64,000 nucleotides of DNA from Schauerella fraxinea (GCA_030849945.1 JAVDKK010000002.1:558001-622000); one strand, 5' to 3'; counted from the stretch's first letter, positions 8,992 to 17,634 are shown. Numbers and translations: made by a program. Notes: generated by a model from the letters alone, not told the origin.

Positions 8992-10765
8992 CGTTGTACT
9001 CCTTGCCCAAGTACGCTTCGATCACGGCCGGGTTCTCGACCACTTCCTGCGGCAACCCGCTCACCAGCACGGCACCCTCGTTGATGACGATGATGCGATC
9101 GGACAGCGCCATCGTGGCCTGCATCATGTGTTCGATGAGCAGAATCGACACGCCCGAATCCCGAATGCGGCGGATCATCTGAATCGCTTTTTCCACATCG
9201 GTCGGGTTGAGCCCCGCCATCACTTCGTCCAGCAGCAGTACCTTCGGGCCGGTGGCCAATGCGCGCGCGATTTCCAGACGCTTCATGCCCCCTACCGTCA
9301 GATTGCGCGCCTCGGTGTTCAGGTACTTGACCAGATCGGTCTGCTCCGCGACCCGCAAGGCGATGCGTTCGGCTTCATCGCGCTTCGAGGTATCGATGAA
9401 CGCGCCCAGCATGATGTTTTCCAGCACCGTCAATCCGGTAAAGGGGCGCGCGATCTGGAACGTGCGGCCCATACCCTTGTGCGCCAGGTCGTCAGGCGTG
9501 GTGCACTTCACCCACGTGCCATTGCGATCCAGCAGTGTGATGTTGCCTTTGTCCGGCGAAAGAAAGCCCGACAGCAAATTGAACACCGTGGTCTTGCCGG
9601 CACCGTTGGGCCCGATCATGCCCAGGATCTCGTTGCGGTACAGCGTGAGCGACACGTCGTTGGTGGCACGCAACCCGCCGAAGTTCTTGAACAGATGCTC
9701 GGCCTTGAGCACCGGCGACTCACGGTCGATCACATGCTTCTCAGTCGAGGCCGGCGCAGCCGCCTGCTTGACCGGGCGCGTGCCCAGATAAGGCAGGCGG
9801 TCGAGCATGCGTTCGATCATGGGGCCGAATGCGCCCGCCAATCCGCGCGGGATGGTGAGCACCACGGCAACCAGGATGACGCCGTACACCACGCCGTGCA
9901 TGCCGTTGCCCAGTGCGCTCAGCCAGCCGCGCGCCAGTTCGGCGATCGGCAGCACCAGGAACGTGCCGGCGATGGGGCCGGCGACCGTACCCAACCCGCC
10001 GATCAACGCAAACATCGCGATCTGGATCGATAGCTCGAGAGAAAACGCCGAGCCCGGATCGACGAACGTCAGATACGTGATGTGGAAGGTGCCGATCACA
10101 CTGGTCAGCATGGCCGAGACCACGGCAGCCAGGATTTTCATGTTGACCGTATGCACGCCCACGGCGCGCGCCGCATCTTCGCGCTCGCGGATCGCGATCA
10201 GGTAATGCCCCGTGCGCGATTTGCGGATAAACCACGACGCCCACAGCACCAGCAGGAAGATCACGAAAGCGATGATGACGTAGTTGATCTTGTCGCGAAA
10301 CACGATCCACGTCCAACCGATATTCAGCGGCAAACTGATGCCGCTGGAGCCACCGGTCCAGCTTTCTTCGTGGATGACCAGCAGGCGCACCACTTCGAGG
10401 ATCGCGATGGTGGAGAGCGCGAAGAACGGGCCCTTCAGTCGCAACGTGGGATAGCTGATCACCACCGCCACCACGCCCGATATCAAGGCGCCCGCAATCA
10501 TGCCGATCCACGGCGTGATGCCGAAGTTGGCCGTGAGCAAGGTGGCGGTGTAGCCGCCGATGCCATAAAAGACGGCGTGGCCGAGCGACAGCTGACCCGC
10601 GTAGCCGCCGACGATATTCCAGGCGGTGGCCAGCGCGGCAAACACAAACAACAGCACGAACAGATTGGTCCAGAAGGCGGTGCCCATGACGACGGGCACG
10701 ATGAACATGATGGCCAGCAGAATGACGCTGACATAGGCTTTGGGGCTGCGGAAATCGGGAAACAC
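8984..10765 (-). CDS. LivM-LivG fusion: ABC permease plus ATP-binding protein
   Basis: A single 593-residue chain. Residues about 1-320 are a LivM permease with eight or so hydrophobic segments and the family stretch WNIVGGYAGQLSLGHAVFYG. Residues about 345-593 are a LivG ATPase with Walker A GPNGAGKTT, signature LTVGGMKRLEIARAL, Walker B KVLLLDEVMAGLNP and the ending VIEAYLGKEYN. The joint near residues 320-350 is charged and proline/alanine rich, with no internal ribosome site that I can see. Livs are usually separate genes, so here one subunit of each kind is covalently tied. It lies 13 bases after livH. Confidence 0.93.
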   Translation of the reverse strand: MFPDFRSPKAYVSVILLAIMFIVPVVMGTAFWTNLFVLLFVFAALATAWNIVGGYAGQLSLGHAVFYGIGGYTATLLTANFGITPWIGMIAGALISGVVAVVISYPTLRLKGPFFALSTIAILEVVRLLVIHEESWTGGSSGISLPLNIGWTWIVFRDKINYVIIAFVIFLLVLWASWFIRKSRTGHYLIAIREREDAARAVGVHTVNMKILAAVVSAMLTSVIGTFHITYLTFVDPGSAFSLELSIQIAMFALIGGLGTVAGPIAGTFLVLPIAELARGWLSALGNGMHGVVYGVILVAVVLTIPRGLAGAFGPMIERMLDRLPYLGTRPVKQAAAPASTEKHVIDRESPVLKAEHLFKNFGGLRATNDVSLTLYRNEILGMIGPNGAGKTTVFNLLSGFLSPDKGNITLLDRNGTWVKCTTPDDLAHKGMGRTFQIARPFTGLTVLENIMLGAFIDTSKRDEAERIALRVAEQTDLVKYLNTEARNLTVGGMKRLEIARALATGPKVLLLDEVMAGLNPTDVEKAIQMIRRIRDSGVSILLIEHMMQATMALSDRIIVINEGAVLVSGLPQEVVENPAVIEAYLGKEYNDA

Positions 10766-10778
10766 GTCTCTCTCCTTA

Positions 10779-11645
10779 TTATTCTGTGCTGGTGCCGAAC
10801 AGACCGTTCGGACGCAAGACGAGGATCAGCAGAAAGATCCCGAAGTAGACGACTTCCTTCAAGTCGGGCGCAATGTAGTAGCCGGCCAGGGTGTCGACCA
10901 CGCCGATGATGAGCGAACCCGCCACCGCGCCGTACAAACTGCCCATGCCGCCCAACACCACGATGACGAATGCGGTCAGCACGAAGTACGTGCCCACGGT
11001 GGGAAACACCGGATACTGCGGCGCCAGCAGGCCTGCCGCGACACCGACGAAGGCCGTGCCCAGCCCGAACGCGATGCAATACACCGTATTCACGTTCACG
11101 CCCATCAAGAGCGCCGCGTAACGATGCTGGGCCACGGCGCGCAGCGCGCGGCCGAGATACGTGCGATGCATGAAGACATGCAACAGCACGGCCAGCACGA
11201 TGGCGATGATGAAGGTGATGAGTTGTCCGGTCACGACCGTGAAGGTACCGACCATGACGGCATGCGTGCCGAGATCGGCGGGCGCCCGCAACACGTTGGC
11301 GCCGAACACCACGAGCGCCAGGTTGAGCAGAATCGTCGAGACGCCCACCGTGGCGAAAATCTGGATATGTTCATCCGCGTTGAGCAACGGCTGGATGATG
11401 CATTTTTGCGTGAGCGCGCCCAACGCAAACAGAATGACGGCAACGGGGATCAACCCGAGATAGGGATGCACGCCGAATTGCGTGGCGATGAGATAAACCA
11501 GATACATGCCCACCATCAAGAATTCGCCATGTGCGAAGTTGACGACACGCACGACGCCGAAAATGAGCGTGAGCCCCAAGCTGATGATGATGTATGCGCC
11601 ACCCAGCAACAGACCGTTGATGAGCAACTGAATGAAGATATCCAT
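10779..11645 (-). CDS. livH: Liv-type ABC transporter permease
   Basis: A 288-residue LivH permease with about eight membrane segments. The N-terminal MDIFIQLLINGLLLGGAYI and the family motif VVRVVNFAHGEFLMVG are clear, as is the C-terminal LRPNGLFG. The start at MDIFIQ is the usual LivH start; nine upstream in-frame codons fall in the gap that holds the stem-loop at 11670-11700. It forms the inner-membrane channel with the LivM half of the downstream fusion. Confidence 0.93.
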   Translation of the reverse strand: MDIFIQLLINGLLLGGAYIIISLGLTLIFGVVRVVNFAHGEFLMVGMYLVYLIATQFGVHPYLGLIPVAVILFALGALTQKCIIQPLLNADEHIQIFATVGVSTILLNLALVVFGANVLRAPADLGTHAVMVGTFTVVTGQLITFIIAIVLAVLLHVFMHRTYLGRALRAVAQHRYAALLMGVNVNTVYCIAFGLGTAFVGVAAGLLAPQYPVFPTVGTYFVLTAFVIVVLGGMGSLYGAVAGSLIIGVVDTLAGYYIAPDLKEVVYFGIFLLILVLRPNGLFGTSTE

Positions 11646-11669
11646 ATGTGCGACCTCGCGACCACGGCT

Positions 11670-11700
11670 CATCCGGGCGCCCGCGACCGGCGCCCGGATG
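11670..11700 (-). other. Perfect intercistronic stem-loop between the binding-protein gene and livH
   Basis: Arms CATCCGGGCGCC and GGCGCCCGGATG are perfect 12-base complements around a 7-base loop. No T-run follows, so it is more likely an mRNA-stabilising or attenuating structure than a full terminator. This arrangement between a periplasmic binding protein and its permease commonly lets the binding protein be made in excess. Confidence 0.7.
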
Positions 11701-11717
11701 GCCTTTCAGTGTCGTTG

Positions 11718-12917
11718 TTATTTATTGAAGACCGGCTTGCCCAGCGCGAGGTCTTTGGGTGCGATCGTCACGAGCTTGTTGTCCTGCCACTGCATGACAT
11801 AGAACGTGGAGGCCTTGTTCTGGCCGTCTTCGCCGAAGTCGAAGCCCCAGCCGTTGGCGGTTTGGCCGCCCGGCTTTTTGTAGGCCAGTACCGCGGCGCG
11901 GATTTTGTCCGCGTCGGTGGACTTGGCTTGAGCCATCGCTTCGAAGAAGGCCTTGGCGCCCACATAGTTGGTCAGGCTATGGCCCGATTGCGGGTCGCTT
12001 TTGTAGGTGCTCTTGTAGGCTTCCAGGAACTTGTCCAGGCCCGGTGCGCCGGCAGGGTTGATCGACGACTGCGGGAAGTCCAGATCGAACACGCCGTTCA
12101 TGCCTGGGCCGACTGCCTTGGCCGTATCGGCCAGCGAGTAGCCGCCGCCGGCGCCGATCACGACCTTGGGCGTGAAGCCTGCGGACTTGGCTTGGTTGAA
12201 ATACAGGATGGCGTCGTTCTGATACGCCGTCTGCAGCACCACGTTCACGCCGGCGCCTTTCAGGCGCAGGATGAGCGACGACAGATCCACCGTTTTCGCG
12301 GAGTACGGCAGCACCTCGGCCACGGTATAGCCCAGTTCGGCGGCCCGCTGCTTCTCGGTCGCGGCCACATCGGTGCCGTAAGGGCCATCTTCATGGATGA
12401 TGCCGATCTTGATATCTTTCGGGCTCAGTCCCATGCCCGGCGCAATCATCTCGTGCAAGGCATTCACCACCGATACGCCGTAGAGCGCCGTATTGGGGTT
12501 GCTGCGGAACAGGTATTTGTAGTTGCGCGTGGTGATCTTGTGCGCCGTGGCACCCAGTTCGAAGTACGGCACGCCGGCCAGTTCCGTCACGGGCGTGGCC
12601 GCATACGAAATGCCGGATGCGTAGCTGCCGAACACCGCCGCCACATTGGACGAGGTGAGTCGCTTGGTCTCCGACACGGCTTGCGTGGGATCGACCGCAT
12701 CGGCCTTGATGATCTGGATTTTCTCGCCGTTCAAGCCCCCTGCGGCATTGATTTCGTTGACCGCCAGCTCGAGGCCGCGGTAGCTCTCCTGGCCCAGCAG
12801 CGCCAGTGCGCCGCTGAACGGAAACAAGGCGCCTACTTTGACGTCCGCCCACGCCACGCTGCTGGCGAGCACGCCGCAAGCGCCCAGCACCACAGCCAAT
12901 TTCTTGATTTTGAACAT
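11718..12917 (-). CDS. Liv-type ABC transporter periplasmic substrate-binding protein
   Basis: A 399-residue binding protein of the type 1 periplasmic family (LivJ-like). A signal peptide (KKLAVVLGACGVLASS, cut after AWA) leads into the usual VKVGALFPFSGALALLG and later LAVNEINAAGG. An AGGAG ribosome site precedes the ATG. It is the first gene of the operon running to 3720, preceded by the 12976-12994 palindrome. The ligand pocket cannot be read from sequence, so the imported compound remains unknown, but it should be the substrate of the downstream dehydrogenases and BKACE enzyme. Confidence 0.93.
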   Translation of the reverse strand: MFKIKKLAVVLGACGVLASSVAWADVKVGALFPFSGALALLGQESYRGLELAVNEINAAGGLNGEKIQIIKADAVDPTQAVSETKRLTSSNVAAVFGSYASGISYAATPVTELAGVPYFELGATAHKITTRNYKYLFRSNPNTALYGVSVVNALHEMIAPGMGLSPKDIKIGIIHEDGPYGTDVAATEKQRAAELGYTVAEVLPYSAKTVDLSSLILRLKGAGVNVVLQTAYQNDAILYFNQAKSAGFTPKVVIGAGGGYSLADTAKAVGPGMNGVFDLDFPQSSINPAGAPGLDKFLEAYKSTYKSDPQSGHSLTNYVGAKAFFEAMAQAKSTDADKIRAAVLAYKKPGGQTANGWGFDFGEDGQNKASTFYVMQWQDNKLVTIAPKDLALGKPVFNK

Positions 12918-12975
12918 TGTCTCGCTCCTGTCTATACGAATAGAAAACCAGCCAAACCCTTGGAACCTAAGGTTT

Positions 12976-12994
12976 TTTAGAATATATGATATAT
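12976..12994. promoter_or_regulatory. Putative GntR operator upstream of the Liv/BKACE operon
   Basis: TTTAGAATATATGATATAT is identical over 19 bases to the site at 1815-1833 and contains the same 6-1-6 palindrome. It lies 59 bases upstream of the binding-protein ATG. This links the long minus-strand operon to the same regulator as the transketolase genes. The identity is seen; binding is inferred. Confidence 0.65.
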
Positions 12995-13082
12995 GTTATA
13001 TGAGGCCAGATTGAAAGCCGCTCCAGTCTAGTAGACACGCGGGCTTTAAGAATCGGGGATTTCCCTAGAACATCCATTTGGC

Positions 13083-14513
13083 TCATAACAAAATACGCAC
13101 CGGATGCTCGATCAGTTGCTTGAAGGCCGCCAGCCAACGCGCCGCCACCGCGCCGTCGATAGCGCGATGATCCGCCGACAACGTGACCGTCATCACCGTG
13201 GCCACGCCAAGCGCGCCGGCGTCGTCCACGACCGCCCTTGCGCTCGCCGCACCCACGGCCAGAATGGCCGCCTGTGGGGGATTGATGATCGCGGCAAACT
13301 GTGTGATGCCGTACATGCCCAGATTGCTCACCGTCATCGAGCCGCCGGTGTACTCCTGCGGTTTGAGGCGCTGAGCGCGGCCCCGGGCCGCAAGCTCGGC
13401 GATCTCGGCGGCGACCTGTCGCAACGTTTTGCTGTGCGCGTGACGCACGATAGGCGTGACCAGGCCTCCCTCTGTGGCCACCGCAACCGCGATGTCCGCC
13501 GAGCCGTGCTGGATCAAGGCATCGTCTTCCCACGACACGTTCACCTCCGGCACGGCGACGAGCGCCAAGGCGGCCGCCCGCACGATGAAGTCGTTCACGG
13601 AAATACGTGCATGGCCGTCGTCGCCGATCTGGTGGCGCAAGGCAAGCAACACATCCATGCGGCAATCGAGCGAGAGATAGAAGTGCGGAATCGTGGTCTT
13701 GCTCTCGGTCAATCGGCGGGCGATCGCGCGCCGCATGTTTGAGTGCGGGGTGCGGTTCGCCGGGACCACGTCGGGTGTCATTTGCCGGTCGCGCAAGGCG
13801 GCGTTATCGCTCGCGGTCTGCCGCCCTTGCGCTGCCTGCGCCGCGCGCTCCACATCGTGCTTCAAGATACGCCCGCGCGGCCCGCTCCCCACGATCTGCC
13901 TGAGATCGATCTGGTTGTCGGCCGCGATGCGGCGGGCAGCCGGGCTGGAGAAGAGACGTTCGGACCCTGTACCGGCAGGCATGGCATCTACGCCATGTGT
14001 CGTGTGATCTGCAGGCTGCGCATCCCGCGCGCGCGCAGCACCGGCATTGCCCTCGTCAGGCGAGAATTGAGCGGCAGCACCGGCATTGCCCACTTCACGT
14101 GAGGGTTGAGCAGCATCGCCCGGGTGCGTGCCGCGTGCTGCGCCGCGATCTTGGTCGTCGTCCCGCTTCGCGGCAAAACCTTCAGCGCCATCGGCTCCTG
14201 CTGCAGCTTTCTGCCCGGCGTCGTTCTTCCCTTCTGCCGACAGCGCGCGGTCGATCGCGTCTGCCCCTTCACCTTCCGCCGTCAGCACCGCCAGAACGGC
14301 GTTTACCGGCAATTGCGCATCGCCTGCCGGTGCCACGATGCGCGCCAGCACGCCCGCATGTTCAGCTGCGATCTCGACGATGGCTTTATCGGTTTCGATC
14401 TCCGCGATGGCGTCGCCCACCGCCACGCGATCGCCCTCTTTCTTCAACCATTGCGCGATCGACCCGGTGGCGCTGTCGGCCGCAACGGCTGGCATTTTGA
14501 TGAGTTGAGCCAT
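13083..14513 (-). CDS. 2-oxo acid dehydrogenase E2 (dihydrolipoamide acyltransferase)
   Basis: A 476-residue E2. Residues 1-77 are a lipoyl domain with the lipoylated lysine in EIETDKA (about K43). An Ala/Gly/Asp-rich linker with an internal 13-residue duplication follows, then a peripheral-subunit-binding domain (LFSSPAARRIAADNQIDL, VGSGPRGRILKHDVE) and the catalytic domain ending with SADHRAIDGAVAARWL. The DHRxxDG catalytic histidine is intact. Its ATG overlaps the E1 stop by one base (TAATG). The presence of an E3-binding domain implies recruitment of an E3 encoded elsewhere. The acyl group cannot be assigned; acetoin-cleaving and branched-chain types are both possible. Confidence 0.93.
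   Translation of the reverse strand: MAQLIKMPAVAADSATGSIAQWLKKEGDRVAVGDAIAEIETDKAIVEIAAEHAGVLARIVAPAGDAQLPVNAVLAVLTAEGEGADAIDRALSAEGKNDAGQKAAAGADGAEGFAAKRDDDQDRGAARGTHPGDAAQPSREVGNAGAAAQFSPDEGNAGAARARDAQPADHTTHGVDAMPAGTGSERLFSSPAARRIAADNQIDLRQIVGSGPRGRILKHDVERAAQAAQGRQTASDNAALRDRQMTPDVVPANRTPHSNMRRAIARRLTESKTTIPHFYLSLDCRMDVLLALRHQIGDDGHARISVNDFIVRAAALALVAVPEVNVSWEDDALIQHGSADIAVAVATEGGLVTPIVRHAHSKTLRQVAAEIAELAARGRAQRLKPQEYTGGSMTVSNLGMYGITQFAAIINPPQAAILAVGAASARAVVDDAGALGVATVMTVTLSADHRAIDGAVAARWLAAFKQLIEHPVRILL
14035..14112. repeat. Two 39-bp tandem copies inside the E2 linker
   Basis: GCAGCACCGGCATTGCC recurs exactly 39 bases apart (14035 and 14074), each followed by a diverged half. Since 39 is divisible by three, the duplication adds 13 residues in frame (each copy contains GNAGAA). 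It lies in the flexible linker between lipoyl and E3-binding domains, where length changes are tolerated. Confidence 0.7.
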
Positions 14514-16696
14514 TAGCGTGCTTCCCCCAGATCCGACAGCACGTCGCGCAAGCCGTCGATCACCTCTTCCACGCCGGCAAACGCTGCGCGCTCGAGCACC
14601 TTCGAAATGCTGGGCGACGCTTCGCCGCCCGTCACGCGTTTGACCGGTTGATCCAGCCAGTCGAACAGACGGCGCTGGATTTCATCGGACAGCATCGCGC
14701 CGTATGACGTGCCACGCGCGCCCTGCTCCACGATCAACACATTATTCGTTTTGCGCACGCTGGCACCGATCGTGTCCCAATCCAGGCTGGCACGGTCCAA
14801 GGTACGCAGGTCGATCACTTCCGCATCGATGCCCAACGCTTCTACGGCCTGCAGCGTTTTGTCGACCATCGCGAGATAGGTCAGCACCGTGACTTTGCTG
14901 CCTGCGCGGCGCACGCTGGCGCTGCCGAACGGGATGAAGAAATCGAGGTCGTCCGTGGGAATCTCGCCAGATGCGGCATACAGATCGACGTGTTCGATCA
15001 CCAGCACCGGGTCGCGCGACAGTAGCGCGGTGTTCATCAACCCGATGTAGTCATGCGGCGTGGACGGCGCCACGATGCGCCAGCCGGGCGACGTGGCCAC
15101 GATGCCGGCGGGGTCCATCGAATGCTGCGAGCCGTAGCCCGTGCCCATGGCCACCTTGGTGCGCAGCACGAGCGGCACATCGATATCGCCGCCAAACATA
15201 TGCCGGGCCTTGCCGATCTGGTTGAAAATCTGGTCGGCCGCCACCCACATGAAGTCCGGATACATGAACTCGACGATGGGCTTGTAGCGCCCGTCCATCG
15301 CCAGCCCGCCGCCCAAGCCCGCAAACGCGTTCTCGGAGATCGGCGTGCCCAGTACGCGATCGGGAAAACGATCTTTCAATCCGCGCGTGGCGCCGTTGGT
15401 GCCGCCTTTCAGGCGATGCACGTCTTCACCCATCACCACGATGCTGGCGTCCGTTTCCATGCGACGCGTGACCACGTCGGCCACCGCATCCACGAACTTG
15501 CGCGTGACGGTGGCGCCGGTGTAATCGGCAGCCTCCTGCACCCGCATGCCTGCAAATTCCTGCTGGTCGCTGCGCAAGCCCACATCGCGAAAATCGGCCC
15601 GCGGCCAGAGATCGGCGCGCACTTGTCGCTTGGCCCCTTCGCCTGCCTCGGTCAGTCGTTCTGCGATCTCCTGCATGGTGGCTTTGCACCGCGCTCGCAG
15701 CGTATCGATGTCGTCGGCGGTGATGAGGTCGCGCGCGACCATTTCGGTAGCCACCCGCAGCAAGGGGTCGCGCGCGCGCCACGTGGCTTCTTCTTCTTTG
15801 GTGCGATAGCCGAACGCGCTGCCCGGAAACGGCCCGTTCTGGTGGAAAAAGCGATAGACATCGGCTTCGATGATCGTGGGGCCGTGCCCTGCCCGCATAT
15901 GCGCGACCGCCTCGGTCATGGCCGTGTGCACCGCCAGCGGATCCATGCCGTCGACCTTCCAGGACGGGATGTTGAAGGCCTGGCCGCGGGCAGACAGCCG
16001 CGGCTCGGCAGTGGCCTCTTCCACCGTGGTCGAGACAGCATAGCGATTGTTTTCCACGAAAAAACACAACGGCGTCTTCCAGGCCGCCGTGAGATTCATG
16101 GTTTCAAGCACCGAGCCGATATTGATCGCCCCGTCGCCGAAATAGGTCACCGCCACACGGTCGGTGCCGGCATGGCGATGCGCCCACGCCGCGCCCGCCG
16201 CCAATGGCACGCCGCCGCCCACGATGGCGTTGGTGCCCAAAGCGCCTGCCTCCAGCCAGCGCAGGTGCATCGAACCGCCCCGGCCGCGGCAGAAGCCTTG
16301 CGCCAGGCCCATGATCTCAGCCAACGTTTTCTGCAGCACGCCGTCGATCGCAGCGCTATGCGCCGCACGCGGATCGAGCCCGTCGGGCGACACGTGCTGC
16401 AAGGCCTTGGCCAGAAATTGATGGTGGCCGCGATGCGACCCATTGATTTGATCGCCGGCGCCCAACGCCAGTATCGACGCCACCGCGCCGCCCTCCTGCC
16501 CGATCGACGAATGCGCCGGGCCGTGTACCAGGCCGGCCGCGGCCAGGTCGAGCACCGTTTCTTCGAAAGCGCGAATCCAGTGCAACTGGGTCAGCATGGT
16601 GGCCAGTAGCGCGGGCGGCGCGGTGTGCCAGTCTTGGGCGGTAACATTGACCGCGCGCCAGGGCGCCGCGGAAGTCAGCGTGTCATAAGTGGTCAT
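14513..16696 (-). CDS. 2-oxo acid dehydrogenase E1, fused alpha and beta subunits
   Basis: A 727-residue chain joining an E1-alpha half (residues about 1-350) and an E1-beta half (about 375-727). The alpha half carries the thiamine-diphosphate motif GDGAINIGSVLETMNL ending at ENNRYAVS. The beta half has GEDVHRLKGGTNG, TPISENAFAG with the catalytic glutamate, and the C-terminal transketolase-type domain (NNVLIVEQGARGTSYG). The start at MTTYDT follows a TGGAG ribosome site and matches the family; the longer upstream frame lies in the SDR gene. E1 oxidatively decarboxylates a 2-oxo acid, or cleaves acetoin in related enzymes, and passes the acyl group to E2. Fusion of the two subunits is known in some E1 groups but is not the common form. 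Confidence 0.93.
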   Translation of the reverse strand: MTTYDTLTSAAPWRAVNVTAQDWHTAPPALLATMLTQLHWIRAFEETVLDLAAAGLVHGPAHSSIGQEGGAVASILALGAGDQINGSHRGHHQFLAKALQHVSPDGLDPRAAHSAAIDGVLQKTLAEIMGLAQGFCRGRGGSMHLRWLEAGALGTNAIVGGGVPLAAGAAWAHRHAGTDRVAVTYFGDGAINIGSVLETMNLTAAWKTPLCFFVENNRYAVSTTVEEATAEPRLSARGQAFNIPSWKVDGMDPLAVHTAMTEAVAHMRAGHGPTIIEADVYRFFHQNGPFPGSAFGYRTKEEEATWRARDPLLRVATEMVARDLITADDIDTLRARCKATMQEIAERLTEAGEGAKRQVRADLWPRADFRDVGLRSDQQEFAGMRVQEAADYTGATVTRKFVDAVADVVTRRMETDASIVVMGEDVHRLKGGTNGATRGLKDRFPDRVLGTPISENAFAGLGGGLAMDGRYKPIVEFMYPDFMWVAADQIFNQIGKARHMFGGDIDVPLVLRTKVAMGTGYGSQHSMDPAGIVATSPGWRIVAPSTPHDYIGLMNTALLSRDPVLVIEHVDLYAASGEIPTDDLDFFIPFGSASVRRAGSKVTVLTYLAMVDKTLQAVEALGIDAEVIDLRTLDRASLDWDTIGASVRKTNNVLIVEQGARGTSYGAMLSDEIQRRLFDWLDQPVKRVTGGEASPSISKVLERAAFAGVEEVIDGLRDVLSDLGEAR

Positions 16697-16725
16697 CGGA
16701 CGTGCTCCAGATACCGCATTGCAAG

Positions 16726-17508
16726 TTAGAGATAGGCATAACGGCTCCAGCCGCCATCCGCCACCAAGGTATGGCCGGTAATGAACCCCGACTGCGCGCC
16801 TGCGAGGAACACGGCCATCGCCGCGATCTCTTCCGCCGTGCCGAGCCGCCGCATCGGCGTACGCGCGACCAGCCGATCGATGCTCAAGCGGCCGCGGGTT
16901 TGCAGATCGCGCAGCAGATCGGTGTCGATGTAGCCGGGGGCAAGCGCGTTGACGCGCACGTTGTGCGGGCCCCACTCCACCGCCAGCGATTCGGTAAGCA
17001 TCACCACGCCGCCTTTGGTGGCGCAATAGGCGGCCCGATCGGGCGCGGCGACCACGCCGTACATGGACGAGAGATTGACGATGCTGCCCGCGCCGGCGGC
17101 GACCATGCGGCGCCCGGCGGCTTGCGCGCAATAAAACACACCGTTCAAATTGATATCCACCGCGCGGCGCCATTCGTCCGGCGTGACTTCCAGCGTGGGC
17201 TTATTGGCCGACACGCCGGCGTTGTTGACCAGCACATCAACCCGGCCGTACGCGGCATCGATCTGCGCAAATGCGTCCGCGACCGCGTCCGGCTGGGTGA
17301 CCGAGGCTTGCACCGGCAACGCTTGCGCGCCCAACGCGTGCAACGTGGCACATGCTGCATCCAGCGCCGCCCGGTCGATATCGAGCAGCGCCAGGCGTGC
17401 GCCTTCGCGGGCGAAGGCTTGCGCGCAGGCCAGGCCGATTCCCCGAGCGCCGCCGGTGATCACCACGGTTTGCCCGCGCAGGCCGGTATGCGGCCCAGAT
17501 GCATCCAT
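16726..17508 (-). CDS. Short-chain dehydrogenase/reductase (SDR)
   Basis: A 260-residue classical SDR: TGGARGIGLACA near residue 20, VLVNNAGVSAN, the catalytic NLSSMYG serine, the YCATK tyrosine/lysine, and GHTLVADGGWSRYAYL at the end. The ATG at 17508 follows AGGAGACAACAG. It is first in the operon SDR-E1-E2, with 29 bases to the E1 start. It may produce the substrate of the dehydrogenase complex by oxidising a hydroxy acid or diol, but that is inference from position. Confidence 0.9.
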   Translation of the reverse strand: MDASGPHTGLRGQTVVITGGARGIGLACAQAFAREGARLALLDIDRAALDAACATLHALGAQALPVQASVTQPDAVADAFAQIDAAYGRVDVLVNNAGVSANKPTLEVTPDEWRRAVDINLNGVFYCAQAAGRRMVAAGAGSIVNLSSMYGVVAAPDRAAYCATKGGVVMLTESLAVEWGPHNVRVNALAPGYIDTDLLRDLQTRGRLSIDRLVARTPMRRLGTAEEIAAMAVFLAGAQSGFITGHTLVADGGWSRYAYL

Positions 17509-17602
17509 CACTGTTGTCTCCTGCTGCAATCGTCCATCGGCTGCATCGGTACGGCAGGCGTGACGCCTGCCGCCGTGCGGCTCTTTCTGGAGGTTTTGCT
17601 AC

Positions 17603-17634
17603 TTGTCTGATAAATTATCGTTGTTGTCGGACAA
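17603..17634. promoter_or_regulatory. Two putative GntR operators in the divergent promoter region
   Basis: TTGTCTGATAA (17603-17613) and TTGTCGGACAA (17624-17634) start 21 bases apart, about two helical turns, so they sit on the same DNA face. The second is a perfect 5-1-5 palindrome. TTGTC-n-GACAA elements are typical of FCD-GntR proteins. They lie between the divergent SDR-E1-E2 and SDR-GntR operons, so the GntR at 18549 is the likely binder. Confidence 0.65.

Noticed and set aside
10740..12980. A 746-codon plus-strand open frame across livH and the binding-protein gene
   Set aside because: Antisense shadow with no recognisable domain; the minus strand holds two well-supported transporter genes.
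16697..17173. An N-terminal extension of the E1 protein by 159 codons
   Set aside because: The extension overlaps the SDR gene in another frame; the natural start MTTYDT has a ribosome site and matches E1-alpha length.
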